A DNA stretch of 59,997 bases, taken from contig JADBJK010000047.1 in the NCBI GenBank assembly GCA_014874485.1, positions 1-59,997 on the forward strand. Direction: 5' to 3'. The notes under the pieces are model-generated. The model did no database searches, had not been told where the DNA came from, and saw only the letters and a program-made list of their open reading frames with translations. Below are positions 42,035 through 51,477 of the stretch, in pieces. Source of the stretch: Chloroflexota bacterium (GTDB taxonomy: Bacteria; Chloroflexota; Anaerolineae; DTLA01). Position numbers and translations under genes: made by a program. The number at the start of each line of letters is the position of its first letter. Position 1 is the first letter of the stretch.

Positions 42035-42475
42035 TTGTCATTGCGAGGGTGCGAAGCGCCCGTAGGGACAATTCATGAATTGTCCCTAGTGAGGCGCGAA
42101 GCGCCCCGAAGAATCTCGTCAACCGAGATGCTTCGCGCACAATGGCGTGAAAAGGCACGTGCGACGCACCTCCGAGGTGCGTCGCACGTGGGCCGACTGG
42201 ATTGCTTCGCTTCGCTCGCAATGACAGGTAGGGATTGTCATTGCGAGGGTGCGAAGCACCCGAAGCAATCTCCGGGATGCGAGATTGCTTCGCTTCGCTC
42301 GCAATGACAGCCCCCGCCCTGTCATTCTGAGCGGCGAAGCCGCGAAGAATCTCGTCAAGCGAGATGCTTCGCGCACAATGGCGTGAAAAAGCACGTGCGA
42401 CGCACCTCCGAGGTGCGTCGCACGTGGGCCGACTGGATCGCTTCGCTTCGCTCGCAATCACAGGTAGGGTTTGGA
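42035..42475. repeat. Families D, E and P in a composite block
   Basis: Family D arms (TTGCGAGGGTGCGAAGC, GCTTCGCTTCGCTCGCAATG) alternate with a family P palindrome (42063-42088) and two identical family E palindromes (42157-42189 and 42393-42425). The ~75 bp around each family E copy (ATGCTTCGCGCACAATGGCG to TGGGCCGACTGGAT) is duplicated. Bases 42476-42582 hold CGCGAAAG and family B remnants. No gene is present. Confidence 0.88.
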
Positions 42476-42582
42476 CCGCGGAAGCCACGAAAGAACGCGA
42501 AAGTCGCGAACCCCTTTGGCGCCCTTCGCGGTCCGAATCTACGGTCGTTTCTCTGCGCACTCTACGCCTCCGCGGTGAAGCG

Positions 42583-42993
42583 CTAGAAGATGCGGCGCGA
42601 TTTCCAGAGGAGATAGAACACGCCGCCCAGGGCCACGAGGATGAGCAGCCCGCGCCCGCCTACCCGCTGATACAGTTCCCCCAGCAGCACCAGGACCACA
42701 AACCAGGCGACGAAGTGGCGTGCTTGTTGCCAGGGGTCGGAGCGCGGGGCGTTGGGCCTGGCCGGGCGGGACACGGCACGGGCACGGTGCGCGTCGTAGG
42801 CGGCGCGCCGAGACGGGTCGCTCAGCACACGGTGCGCCTCGTTGATTTCCTGCATCCGCGCCGTGGCGTCGGGGCTTGGGTTCACGTCGGGGTGGTATTT
42901 GGCCGCCAGCCGCCGGTAGGCCGCTTCTATGACTTCCGGCTCGGCGTTCGGGTGCACCTGCAAGATGGCGTAGTAGTCGGGTTCCTGGCTCAT
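42583..42993 (-). CDS. Membrane-anchored J-domain protein
   Basis: A 136-residue protein. Residues 6-68 are a J domain: YYAILQVHPNAEPEVIEAAY and KYHPDVNP, with the HPD tripeptide that stimulates DnaK-type ATPases. Residues ~90-128 hold two short hydrophobic segments (HFVAWFVVLVLLGEL and GLLILVALGGVFYLLW). It is therefore a co-chaperone tethered to the membrane with its J domain in the cytoplasm. No DnaK gene is in the window. Confidence 0.9.
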   Translation of the reverse strand: MSQEPDYYAILQVHPNAEPEVIEAAYRRLAAKYHPDVNPSPDATARMQEINEAHRVLSDPSRRAAYDAHRARAVSRPARPNAPRSDPWQQARHFVAWFVVLVLLGELYQRVGGRGLLILVALGGVFYLLWKSRRIF

Positions 42994-43120
42994 GCCGCAA
43001 GTATAGCCGGAAGAGGGTGGCCCGACAAACCGAGCCGGTGGGGGAATCCGTCCGCGAATAGCGCGAATGTGCGCGAATTCGCACCGACGTTCAACCCGCG
43101 TGCAGGCCCGACGGCTTGCG

Positions 43121-45169
<2,049 letters not shown>

Positions 45170-46105
45170 TCACTGTGCCAGTCTGCGCACCTCGGTCTGC
45201 ACGTCGGTGCCGTTGACCGAGACGCGCACGTAGTGGTAGAACCCGCCCTGGTCCGCGCTGCGGGACAGGGGCGCGCCGCCCCCGCCCGAAATGACGTAGA
45301 TGACGCCGTCGCGCGTGGATTGGTCGTAGGCGCGGATGTGGCCGGCGAAGACGTAACGCACTCCCCGGTGGCGCATGAGGGTCGTGAACGCCTCGTTGCC
45401 CATGGTCAGCACCTGGCCGGAGCCACGCGGGTCAAAGGGCGGGTAGTGCAGCGCCACGATTTTCACCGGCTTCTGCGTGGCCGCCAGGTCCGCGTCCAGC
45501 CAGGCGGTCTCCTCGGCCACCAGATAGCCGCGCGACGCATCGGCGACGGCGAAGTGCACCTGCCCGATGTCAAAGGAGTAGTGGGGGCCCGGCGCGCCCG
45601 TAAAGGCGAGGTAGTTGGCGAGCGAGCCGTCCGGGGCGTCCTGGTTGCCCGGAACGGTGTACACCGGCAGCGGGAAGTCGGCCATGGACTCGCGCCACGC
45701 CTGGAACTCGGCCGCCGAGCCTTTGGCCGTCATGTTCCCCAGGTGGATGAGGAAACTGTTGCCGTCGGCTACAATCTGATTGAGCAGCGCCTTGTACACG
45801 TCGGGGTTGTCGGCAGACTCGCCGATGACCGCGAAGGAGTAGGTCGTGGCCGAGGGGTCCAGGGTGGGGCGCGCGGCGAGCGGCACGGGCGTCATGGTGG
45901 GCAGGGGCGCGGGCGTGGCCGACGGTCCGGCAGTGGGCGCGGCGGTGCGGTTCGCCGTCTGGGCTGCGGGCGGCAGGGTGGGGGCCGGTTGCGGCGCAGG
46001 GGCCCCGAGGAACGCATAGCCCAGCGCCATGCTGAGGACCACAACCCCGCTCAGGATGTAGAGAAAAATCTGGCCTGTGCTGCGCCGTCCGCGCCGTCGC
46101 GCCAT
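45170..46105 (-). CDS. Exported metallophosphoesterase with degenerate metal site
   Basis: A 311-residue protein; the ATG at 46105 has GGGAGGG upstream. An N-terminal membrane segment (FLYILSGVVVLSMALGYAFL) is followed by a Pro/Ala/Thr stalk (~residues 38-82) and a calcineurin-like domain. Metal-site motifs are altered: LIHLGNM instead of GD, VPGNQDAPDG instead of GNHD/E, LHYPPFDP, and AGHIRAYD instead of GHxH. Catalysis may therefore be weak or absent. It is 30 bp before ligA, probably in one operon without an obvious shared function. Confidence 0.78.
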   Translation of the reverse strand: MARRRGRRSTGQIFLYILSGVVVLSMALGYAFLGAPAPQPAPTLPPAAQTANRTAAPTAGPSATPAPLPTMTPVPLAARPTLDPSATTYSFAVIGESADNPDVYKALLNQIVADGNSFLIHLGNMTAKGSAAEFQAWRESMADFPLPVYTVPGNQDAPDGSLANYLAFTGAPGPHYSFDIGQVHFAVADASRGYLVAEETAWLDADLAATQKPVKIVALHYPPFDPRGSGQVLTMGNEAFTTLMRHRGVRYVFAGHIRAYDQSTRDGVIYVISGGGGAPLSRSADQGGFYHYVRVSVNGTDVQTEVRRLAQ

Positions 46106-46429
46106 GGATGCCCTCCCATGATGGAAGATATGATGCCTCGCCGGCGAGATTCCCACCGCCCGGAGCGCGAAGAACACAGCGAGAACGCGAGGTGGATTTC
46201 GGCGCGCTCTGCGGTGATCCTCTCAGCCCATTCGCGCGGCGCAATTATAGCACCCGCGGCGGGGGCGGGCAAACGCTGGCCGCCGGGTCTCGTTTCAACG
46301 CCCGTTGGCGGCACTGTGATTCTGCGCCGCGTCGCAGTGTGCAATCGCGCGGCGGCGCTTGTGCACGGGCGACGCATGCGCCGCCGGTACAGGCCACCAG
46401 CGACGCGCCTCAACGTAACAGTCTTCCCG

Positions 46430-46655
46430 TCCTTGCGAGCGAAGCGAAGCAATCTCACACCCCCGGGGATTGCTTCGGGCGCTACGCGCCCTCGCAATGA
46501 CACTCCCTCCACCGTCCTTGCGAGCGAAGCGAAGCAATCTCACACCCCCGGGGATTGCTTCGGGCGCTGCGCGCCCTCGCGATGACATTTTGTGCGTGTC
46601 GTTGCGAGCGAAGCGAAGCAATCTCACACCCCCGGGGATTGCTTCGGGGGCTGCG
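46430..46655. repeat. Family D repeats, three tandem copies
   Basis: Three ~82-bp copies of GCGAGCGAAGCGAAGCAATC, CACACCCCCGGGGATTGCTT and CGGGCGCTxCGCGCCCTCGC arms, the last one truncated. They lie upstream of the cytochrome promoter and contain no gene. Confidence 0.9.
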
Positions 46656-46713
46656 ATAAGATAGGCAAATGCACCTATTTGGATAAGATATGCAAATAAC
46701 TTGAGCAGGATAC

Positions 46714-46742
46714 TTGACAATGCGGGGCCGGTGTGGTATACT
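46714..46742 (+). promoter_or_regulatory. Promoter of the decaheme cytochrome leader
   Basis: TTGACA (46714-46719), 17 bases and TATACT (46737-46742). Transcription would start near 46749, about 580 nt before the coding region. Confidence 0.75.
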
Positions 46743-46748
46743 GTATCC

Positions 46749-47331
46749 AAGCCTCATCCAGGAGACAGGATTGGAAACCCGTGTTCCTTGAACCAAGGCC
46801 CTCGGGGGAACACGCATCAGGCGCTCGCGCAGGAGAGGGTTTCCGCGTTCCGCGCAGCAGGCGGCGACCTTCCCGGCGTGGGCGAGAAAGGAGGTGGTGG
46901 TCTAGAGTAGGTTCTTGCCGTTTCTCATCCGTAGCATGGGTGTCAAGCAGCATCACAACGCCGTGAAGCGCGATGCATGTGCTCCTGGTTACATCCCTAC
47001 CGCTCGTCCGTGCTATGCCAAGCACCGAGCGGATCGCGATGCGCTGCCGAGAGGGTAGCGCGGGGTCGTAACCGTCCATCCCAACCTGGCGGTTGGGGCG
47101 GTGGAGACCGGTAACCATGAGCCGCAAGGCGTTCGCCTGCATGAACACCGGCTGCCGTTGCACCTGTCAACCGCTTGTCCCGTCGGTCTGCGGCCCATTG
47201 GGGGCCGGAATGCGCCGACGCGGACCGTGTCGTTACCGAGGGCACGCGGGCTTCACCCCTTGGTGCGACGGGGCCACCCGTGTTCGTATGCGGACGCAAA
47301 CCCAAAACCAATTGCCTAAGGAGGAGGCAAG
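46749..47331 (+). ncRNA. Structured leader RNA upstream of the cytochrome gene
   Basis: No gene is supported here, but many complementary segments are. GGAAACCC (46773-46780) pairs with GGGTTTCC (46837-46844) and encloses GTGTTCC/GGAACAC (46781-46787 with 46807-46813) and a GCG-CTCG-CGC stem, giving a three-way junction. Further hairpins include GTGCT/AGCAC within GCTCG/CGAGC (about 47007-47034), GCGCTGCC-GAGA-GGGTAGCGC (near 47040-47062) and CCCAAC/GTTGGG (near 47081-47100). GGTTAC and GTAACC could close a larger domain. I do not recognise a known riboswitch. It ends in GGAGGAGG before the ATG. Confidence 0.5.
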
Positions 47332-49647
47332 ATGTCCAAGAAACTCATCGCTGCACTAGGGTTCTGCTTTGTCCTGCTGTTGGCCGCAGCGCTGATGGCA
47401 GGCTGCGCTGGCCCTCAGGGCCCCGCCGGCCCTCAAGGTCCTGCTGGCCCTCCGGGCCCTGCCGGTCCTCAGGGTCCTGCCGGCCCTACTACCCTCGTTA
47501 CGCTGCCCAGCCAGCCCGAGACTTGTACCGTCTGCCACAAGCGCGCGGGCGCCACGCACCAGACCTACTATGACCAGTTGTATCAGGATGGCGTCATCAA
47601 GGTTTCCGACATCACCTACTCGTTCACGCCGCCCGATACCAGCAAGGTCAGTTTCAAGTTGACCAAGAACGGCGCCCCCTTTGACGTGCGGCAGGCGGAC
47701 TCGTGGGCCGTGTACTTCGTACCCTACGCCGATTCCAAGTTCCAGTTTGAGCCCGCCCGCGGCCGTCTGTCCCTGAAAGGGAAGACCACCTATGACGGCC
47801 AGGGCGTTGCGACGACTGTGGTTACCGGCACCACGAACCTGGCGGCCATGAACGGTCTCATCGTCGTGTACGGCACGGATGAGATCGTCGGCAGGCTGCC
47901 CGCCCGCGTCAGCCAGGGCAAGTACCCGTTCGTGGGGATGAAGGAAACCGGCAAGGGTGTGGACTACACGTCCCCGGCCAACGTTGCGGGCTGCGAGAAG
48001 TGCCACACGGTGCCCTACCTGAAGCACGGCTACATCTATGCCCAGGTTGATGGCGACCCGGCAACGGACTTCTACACCTGCAAGGTCTGCCACCTGGACA
48101 ACGGCGAGGGCGGCCACTTTGAGTGGCAACTGCTGGTTACCGATCCGGCCAAGGCAATTCCGGTCCTGGAGAGCGAAGAGAACGTAACGCCTGAGATCAA
48201 GGCCCAGTTTGCGTACAAGACCACGGTGATGAACGACGTGCACATGTCGCACGCCATGGAGTTCCCGTATCCGCAGTCTATGGCCAACTGCGTAACCTGC
48301 CACGAGGGCAAACTGGACAAGATTCTGGCCGACGCGAACTTCAAGACGGAAGTCTGCAAGAGTTGCCACCCGGTAACGAGCGTTGAGGGTCTGGAGACCC
48401 ATGCGCCCGCGCTGAAGGGTATCCTGCCGTCGCCCATCCATGACAACCTGGACCTGAACACCGTGGATTGCACCACCTGCCACGGCGAGGGCAAGGCGGC
48501 TCGTGGCTTCAGCAAGATCCACACCGGCTACGACAAGGCCATCTACACCGCATCTGGCCAGAAGTACTCGGACGCCATCAAGGTCAGCATTGACAGCGCG
48601 TCCTTCGCCGACAACAAACTCACCTTCGCCTTCAGCGCGGCCGAGGATCCCGACCTGGAAGGCGTCAACGCGGCGGACATCGTTCCGACCGTGCTGGTCA
48701 GCCTGTACGGGTGGGACACGAAGGACTTCGTCCTCGGCGGTCATGAGCGCCTTGTGGACACCAACGGCGACGGCAAGATTGACCGCAACGACCAGCCGAT
48801 CCTGGAAGCCGCGCTGGGCGAGGAGCACCCGAACGTCAAGGTAACCTCAACCGGCGCCGGCAAGTGGGAGGCGACGTTTGACCTGTCCCAGTGGGCCGAC
48901 CTGCTGACCAACGGCTCCGTGAAGCGCGCGGAGGTCGCGGTCATGCCGGCTCTGAAGAACGCGGACGGCGTTATGGTCGCCCTGGTCGCCCCGTCCCGCA
49001 CCTTTGACTTCGGCGCCAACGCCTTTGACGACAAGTTCAACAAGCCCATCGTCAAGGTGGCCGACGGCTGCGACAACTGCCACGGCGCGCTGGGCACCAC
49101 GTTCCACACGCCAGATCGCGGCGGCAATGCGGTCGTCTGCCGCATGTGCCACATCACCAAGAGCGGCGCTGCCCATCTGGAGATGCAGTCGCGGTCGCTG
49201 GATTCCTACATCCATGCGACCCATGCGATGCAGCCGTACGACGTCGGCAGCATTGACTTCGCCGACCCGGTGCAGGCCATGCACTACGAGCACCACATTG
49301 AGTTCCCGTTCCCGACGCATGGTATCACCAACTGCGAGGCCTGCCACGTCAAGGGGACCTACGAGGCTGCGAGCGAGACCAAGTCGCTGCCCGGCCTGCT
49401 CTCGGCCAGCGCGACCCTGAAGAATCGGACCCGGAACATCGGTGCTGTTCCGTCGTATGTTACCGGTCCCGGCTCCAGGGCCTGCGGTGGCTGCCACCGG
49501 GCCGTCGCGATCAACGAGGATGCCGTTGGCGAACTGGTGGCCTTCAATGTGCACACCCAGAACGGCGGCTACCTCGTGGAAGCGGGCGACAAGCCTGTGG
49601 ATACCCTCATGAAGGTCATTGACGAGGTCATGGGGGCGTTCAAGTAA
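47332..49647 (+). CDS. Decaheme c-type cytochrome lipoprotein (OmcA/MtrC-like)
   Basis: A 771-residue exported protein. The signal peptide ends at lipobox LMAGC (C25), directly followed by a 26-residue collagen-like Gly-Pro stalk (residues 27-52, GPQGPAG repeats). Ten CxxCH heme sites are seen: CTVCH, CEKCH, CKVCH, CVTCH, CKSCH and CTTCH, then after a ~200-residue heme-free domain CDNCH, CRMCH, CEACH and CGGCH. That arrangement and size match OmcA/MtrC surface cytochromes of extracellular electron transfer. An EF-hand-like DTNGDGKIDRND lies in the middle domain. No porin or partner cytochrome is adjacent. Confidence 0.92.
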   Translation: MSKKLIAALGFCFVLLLAAALMAGCAGPQGPAGPQGPAGPPGPAGPQGPAGPTTLVTLPSQPETCTVCHKRAGATHQTYYDQLYQDGVIKVSDITYSFTPPDTSKVSFKLTKNGAPFDVRQADSWAVYFVPYADSKFQFEPARGRLSLKGKTTYDGQGVATTVVTGTTNLAAMNGLIVVYGTDEIVGRLPARVSQGKYPFVGMKETGKGVDYTSPANVAGCEKCHTVPYLKHGYIYAQVDGDPATDFYTCKVCHLDNGEGGHFEWQLLVTDPAKAIPVLESEENVTPEIKAQFAYKTTVMNDVHMSHAMEFPYPQSMANCVTCHEGKLDKILADANFKTEVCKSCHPVTSVEGLETHAPALKGILPSPIHDNLDLNTVDCTTCHGEGKAARGFSKIHTGYDKAIYTASGQKYSDAIKVSIDSASFADNKLTFAFSAAEDPDLEGVNAADIVPTVLVSLYGWDTKDFVLGGHERLVDTNGDGKIDRNDQPILEAALGEEHPNVKVTSTGAGKWEATFDLSQWADLLTNGSVKRAEVAVMPALKNADGVMVALVAPSRTFDFGANAFDDKFNKPIVKVADGCDNCHGALGTTFHTPDRGGNAVVCRMCHITKSGAAHLEMQSRSLDSYIHATHAMQPYDVGSIDFADPVQAMHYEHHIEFPFPTHGITNCEACHVKGTYEAASETKSLPGLLSASATLKNRTRNIGAVPSYVTGPGSRACGGCHRAVAINEDAVGELVAFNVHTQNGGYLVEAGDKPVDTLMKVIDEVMGAFK

Positions 49648-49670
49648 GCGACGCCTGCCTCTGGTAAGCG

Positions 49671-49697
49671 AGAAGGGCCCTTCGGGGCCCTTCTTTT
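49671..49697 (+). terminator. Rho-independent terminator of the cytochrome gene
   Basis: A 10-bp perfect stem AGAAGGGCCC / GGGCCCTTCT with a TTCG loop and TTTT tail, 24 bases after the stop codon. Confidence 0.93.
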
Positions 49698-49752
49698 GTT
49701 TCGGAGCGGCAAGCGCGCCCTTCGCGGGGAGCGACGGCCCGCGTACAACACT

Positions 49753-49781
49753 GAGAGCCGAGGTGGGCCGCCTCGGCTCTC
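49753..49781 (+). other. Second perfect hairpin after the cytochrome gene
   Basis: GAGAGCCGAGG, a 7-base loop, then CCTCGGCTCTC. It has no T-tract and may be a back-up stop. AAAAGGAGGAG follows at 49788 but leads to no supported gene. Bases 49800-50148 show nothing recognisable, though they are AT-richer than the surroundings. Confidence 0.6.
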
Positions 49782-50149
49782 TATGTGAAAAGGAGGAGAA
49801 GAAGAGATACCCTATGTAGGCATGGTTCCTGACACACGCTTTCGGGGGAAGCTCTGGGTCAGGCCACCAGCCATCCTGACATTATGGCCAAGAACCATGC
49901 CTTTGTTCTGCATACAGAATAGCACAACTCCCCGTGTGCTGCTTGACGCTTACCCTACGATTTCCCTACGATTGGCGTGCGGTCGCGGCCCCATGACGCT
50001 TGCGCCGCGCAACGTGCCCCAGCGGGGGCGCGGAACGGGGAAGCCCAATCGCAGGCGGGGATCATACGCGGTTCGCGACACGGGGCGAAACCGGTTGCGG
50101 CTACGGTTTTCGTTGGCGAGCCGGTACATGCGCCCTGTGTAATCCGCTG

Positions 50150-50212
50150 TCATGCTGAGCGAAGCGAAGCATCTCGGTTGGCGAGATTCTTCGCGGCTCG
50201 GTCAGAATGACA
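50150..50212. repeat. Family D single copy
   Basis: TCATGCTGAGCGAAGCGAAG, TCTCGGTTGGCGAGATTCTT and CGCGGCTCGGTCAGAATGAC arms form one imperfect palindrome. Confidence 0.85.
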
Positions 50213-50259
50213 CTGCTCCCAACGGAGATTGAGACCGACTGTGGCAGTTACAGAGGCGC

Positions 50260-50288
50260 TTGCGCAGCGCGGCGGCCCGCGCTATAAT
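50260..50288 (+). promoter_or_regulatory. Promoter of the TPR/zinc-ribbon gene
   Basis: TTGCGC (50260-50265), 17 bases and TATAAT (50283-50288), 28 bases before the ATG. Confidence 0.65.
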
Positions 50289-50316
50289 GCGCCCAGTTCG
50301 CACAGGGAGGTCAACG

Positions 50317-50877
50317 ATGCGAATGCCGCCACGAGCGCCCCGCGCCCGTATTGCCCTCATGCGCGCCGAGCAACTGCTGCGCGCCGGCCAGTACGCCGAA
50401 GCCCTGCCCATCTTCACCACGCTCGCCCGCGAAGCCGAGGAGCGTGGCCTGTACGAACCCGCCGCCGACGGATTTCTCCAGGCGGCGCGCTGCCTACTGG
50501 AACTCGGCCGCCCCCGCGAGGCCGCCGATGAGACGCTCCACGCGATGAGTCTGCTGGCGCTGGCGGGCCGGCCCGACCGCATCCGCTCGGTGGCCCAGCG
50601 CGCCGCGGCGCTCCTGGGCGAACGCGGCTACCCCGAACTGGCGGCCCGCCTGGTGCAGGAAGCCGAGACGCCGCCCGAAGCGCCCGCCGGCCCGCCGCGC
50701 CTCACGGAACGGCAGTACCTGCGGGCCGCTGCGTTGGCCGCGCGCCTGCCCGACCGATGCCCGTCCTGCGGCGCGCCGGTCATCCCCAGCGAACTCAAGT
50801 GGGTCAGTCCGGGCGTGGGCCAGTGCGCCTACTGCGGCAGCATCATCAAGCCTACCTTGCCGCGCACGGCCCACTAG
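50317..50877 (+). CDS. TPR-helical protein with C-terminal zinc ribbon
   Basis: A 186-residue cytoplasmic protein; GGGAGG precedes the ATG. Residues ~10-120 form three helical-hairpin repeats (AEQLLRAGQYAEALPIFTTL is TPR-like). Residues ~148-176 have two CxxC knuckles, CPSCGAPV and CAYCGS, forming a treble-clef or zinc-ribbon. Such small proteins often act as adaptors. The function is unknown. It converges on the SH3 gene with a 9-bp gap. Confidence 0.72.
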   Translation: MRMPPRAPRARIALMRAEQLLRAGQYAEALPIFTTLAREAEERGLYEPAADGFLQAARCLLELGRPREAADETLHAMSLLALAGRPDRIRSVAQRAAALLGERGYPELAARLVQEAETPPEAPAGPPRLTERQYLRAAALAARLPDRCPSCGAPVIPSELKWVSPGVGQCAYCGSIIKPTLPRTAH

Positions 50878-50886
50878 GGCCGCCAA

Positions 50887-51444
50887 TCAGGGCACAGGCT
50901 CCAGCCAGTTGGCCGCAGCCCAGCCGACCACGCCTTGGCTGTCCTGAACCTTCCACCACTGGTACCCGTCGGCGGTCTGCGGGCCTTCCAGCACGGTGAA
51001 CTCGTGCCCGTCCTCGGCGCGCGCCACGACGGCCGCGCTGGTGCCCGGCGCTTGGCGTATGTTCAGGCGGGCCACGCCGGTGCCGGTTACGCGCACTTTG
51101 CCGCCCACCGCGATGGTTCCGCTGGGCGCGCGGGTCGGCTCCGGCGTGTCCGTCGGCGCGGCGGTGGGCATGGACGTGGGTGGGACAGGCGGCAGGCCCG
51201 TGGGGATCGCCACCGTGGGCGTGGCGGTCGGCGTGGGCGTGTAGGCCACCACCTGGCCCGCACGCAGCGACGGCGCAACGAACCCGAACCACACGATGAC
51301 GAACGTCAGCACGGCGGCGAGGATCGCCACCGGCCAGACCCACCACGGGAACAGCGCCCGCCGCGGGTGCAGGTCTATGGCCTGCTTGCTCCACTTGGGA
51401 TTGGGCAAGTGGTCAATTTCCTTGGGGTCCTCGTTGTACGGCAT
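50887..51444 (-). CDS. Membrane-anchored bacterial SH3 domain protein
   Basis: A 185-residue protein. A cytoplasmic N-terminus of ~35 residues is followed by one membrane segment (WWVWPVAILAAVLTFVIVWF), a Pro/Thr stalk (PTPTATPTVAIPTG) and an extracellular SH3b domain (VTGTGVARLNIRQAPGTSAA, then GWAAANWLEPV). SH3b domains bind cell-wall peptides or ligands. It starts 33 bp after the polX stop, so it is probably the second gene of that transcript. Confidence 0.85.
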   Translation of the reverse strand: MPYNEDPKEIDHLPNPKWSKQAIDLHPRRALFPWWVWPVAILAAVLTFVIVWFGFVAPSLRAGQVVAYTPTPTATPTVAIPTGLPPVPPTSMPTAAPTDTPEPTRAPSGTIAVGGKVRVTGTGVARLNIRQAPGTSAAVVARAEDGHEFTVLEGPQTADGYQWWKVQDSQGVVGWAAANWLEPVP

Positions 51445-51477
51445 ATCTCCTCCGCAATCACACTGCGCACTCGCCGG

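Noticed and set aside
46675-47163. Minus-strand open frame in the cytochrome leader
   Set aside because: There is no ribosome-binding site or known domain, and the segment is explained better by RNA pairing downstream of a plus-strand promoter.
46749-47331. Known riboswitch (c-di-GMP/cGAMP GEMM, cobalamin) or RNase P/tmRNA
   Set aside because: The conserved cores I know for these RNAs are not present, although GGTAGCGCGGGG near 47056 loosely recalls a GEMM segment.
49822-50142. 106-codon open frame after the cytochrome terminator
   Set aside because: The AAAGGAGG upstream is about 25 bases away, the product is Arg/Pro-rich, and no domain is visible.
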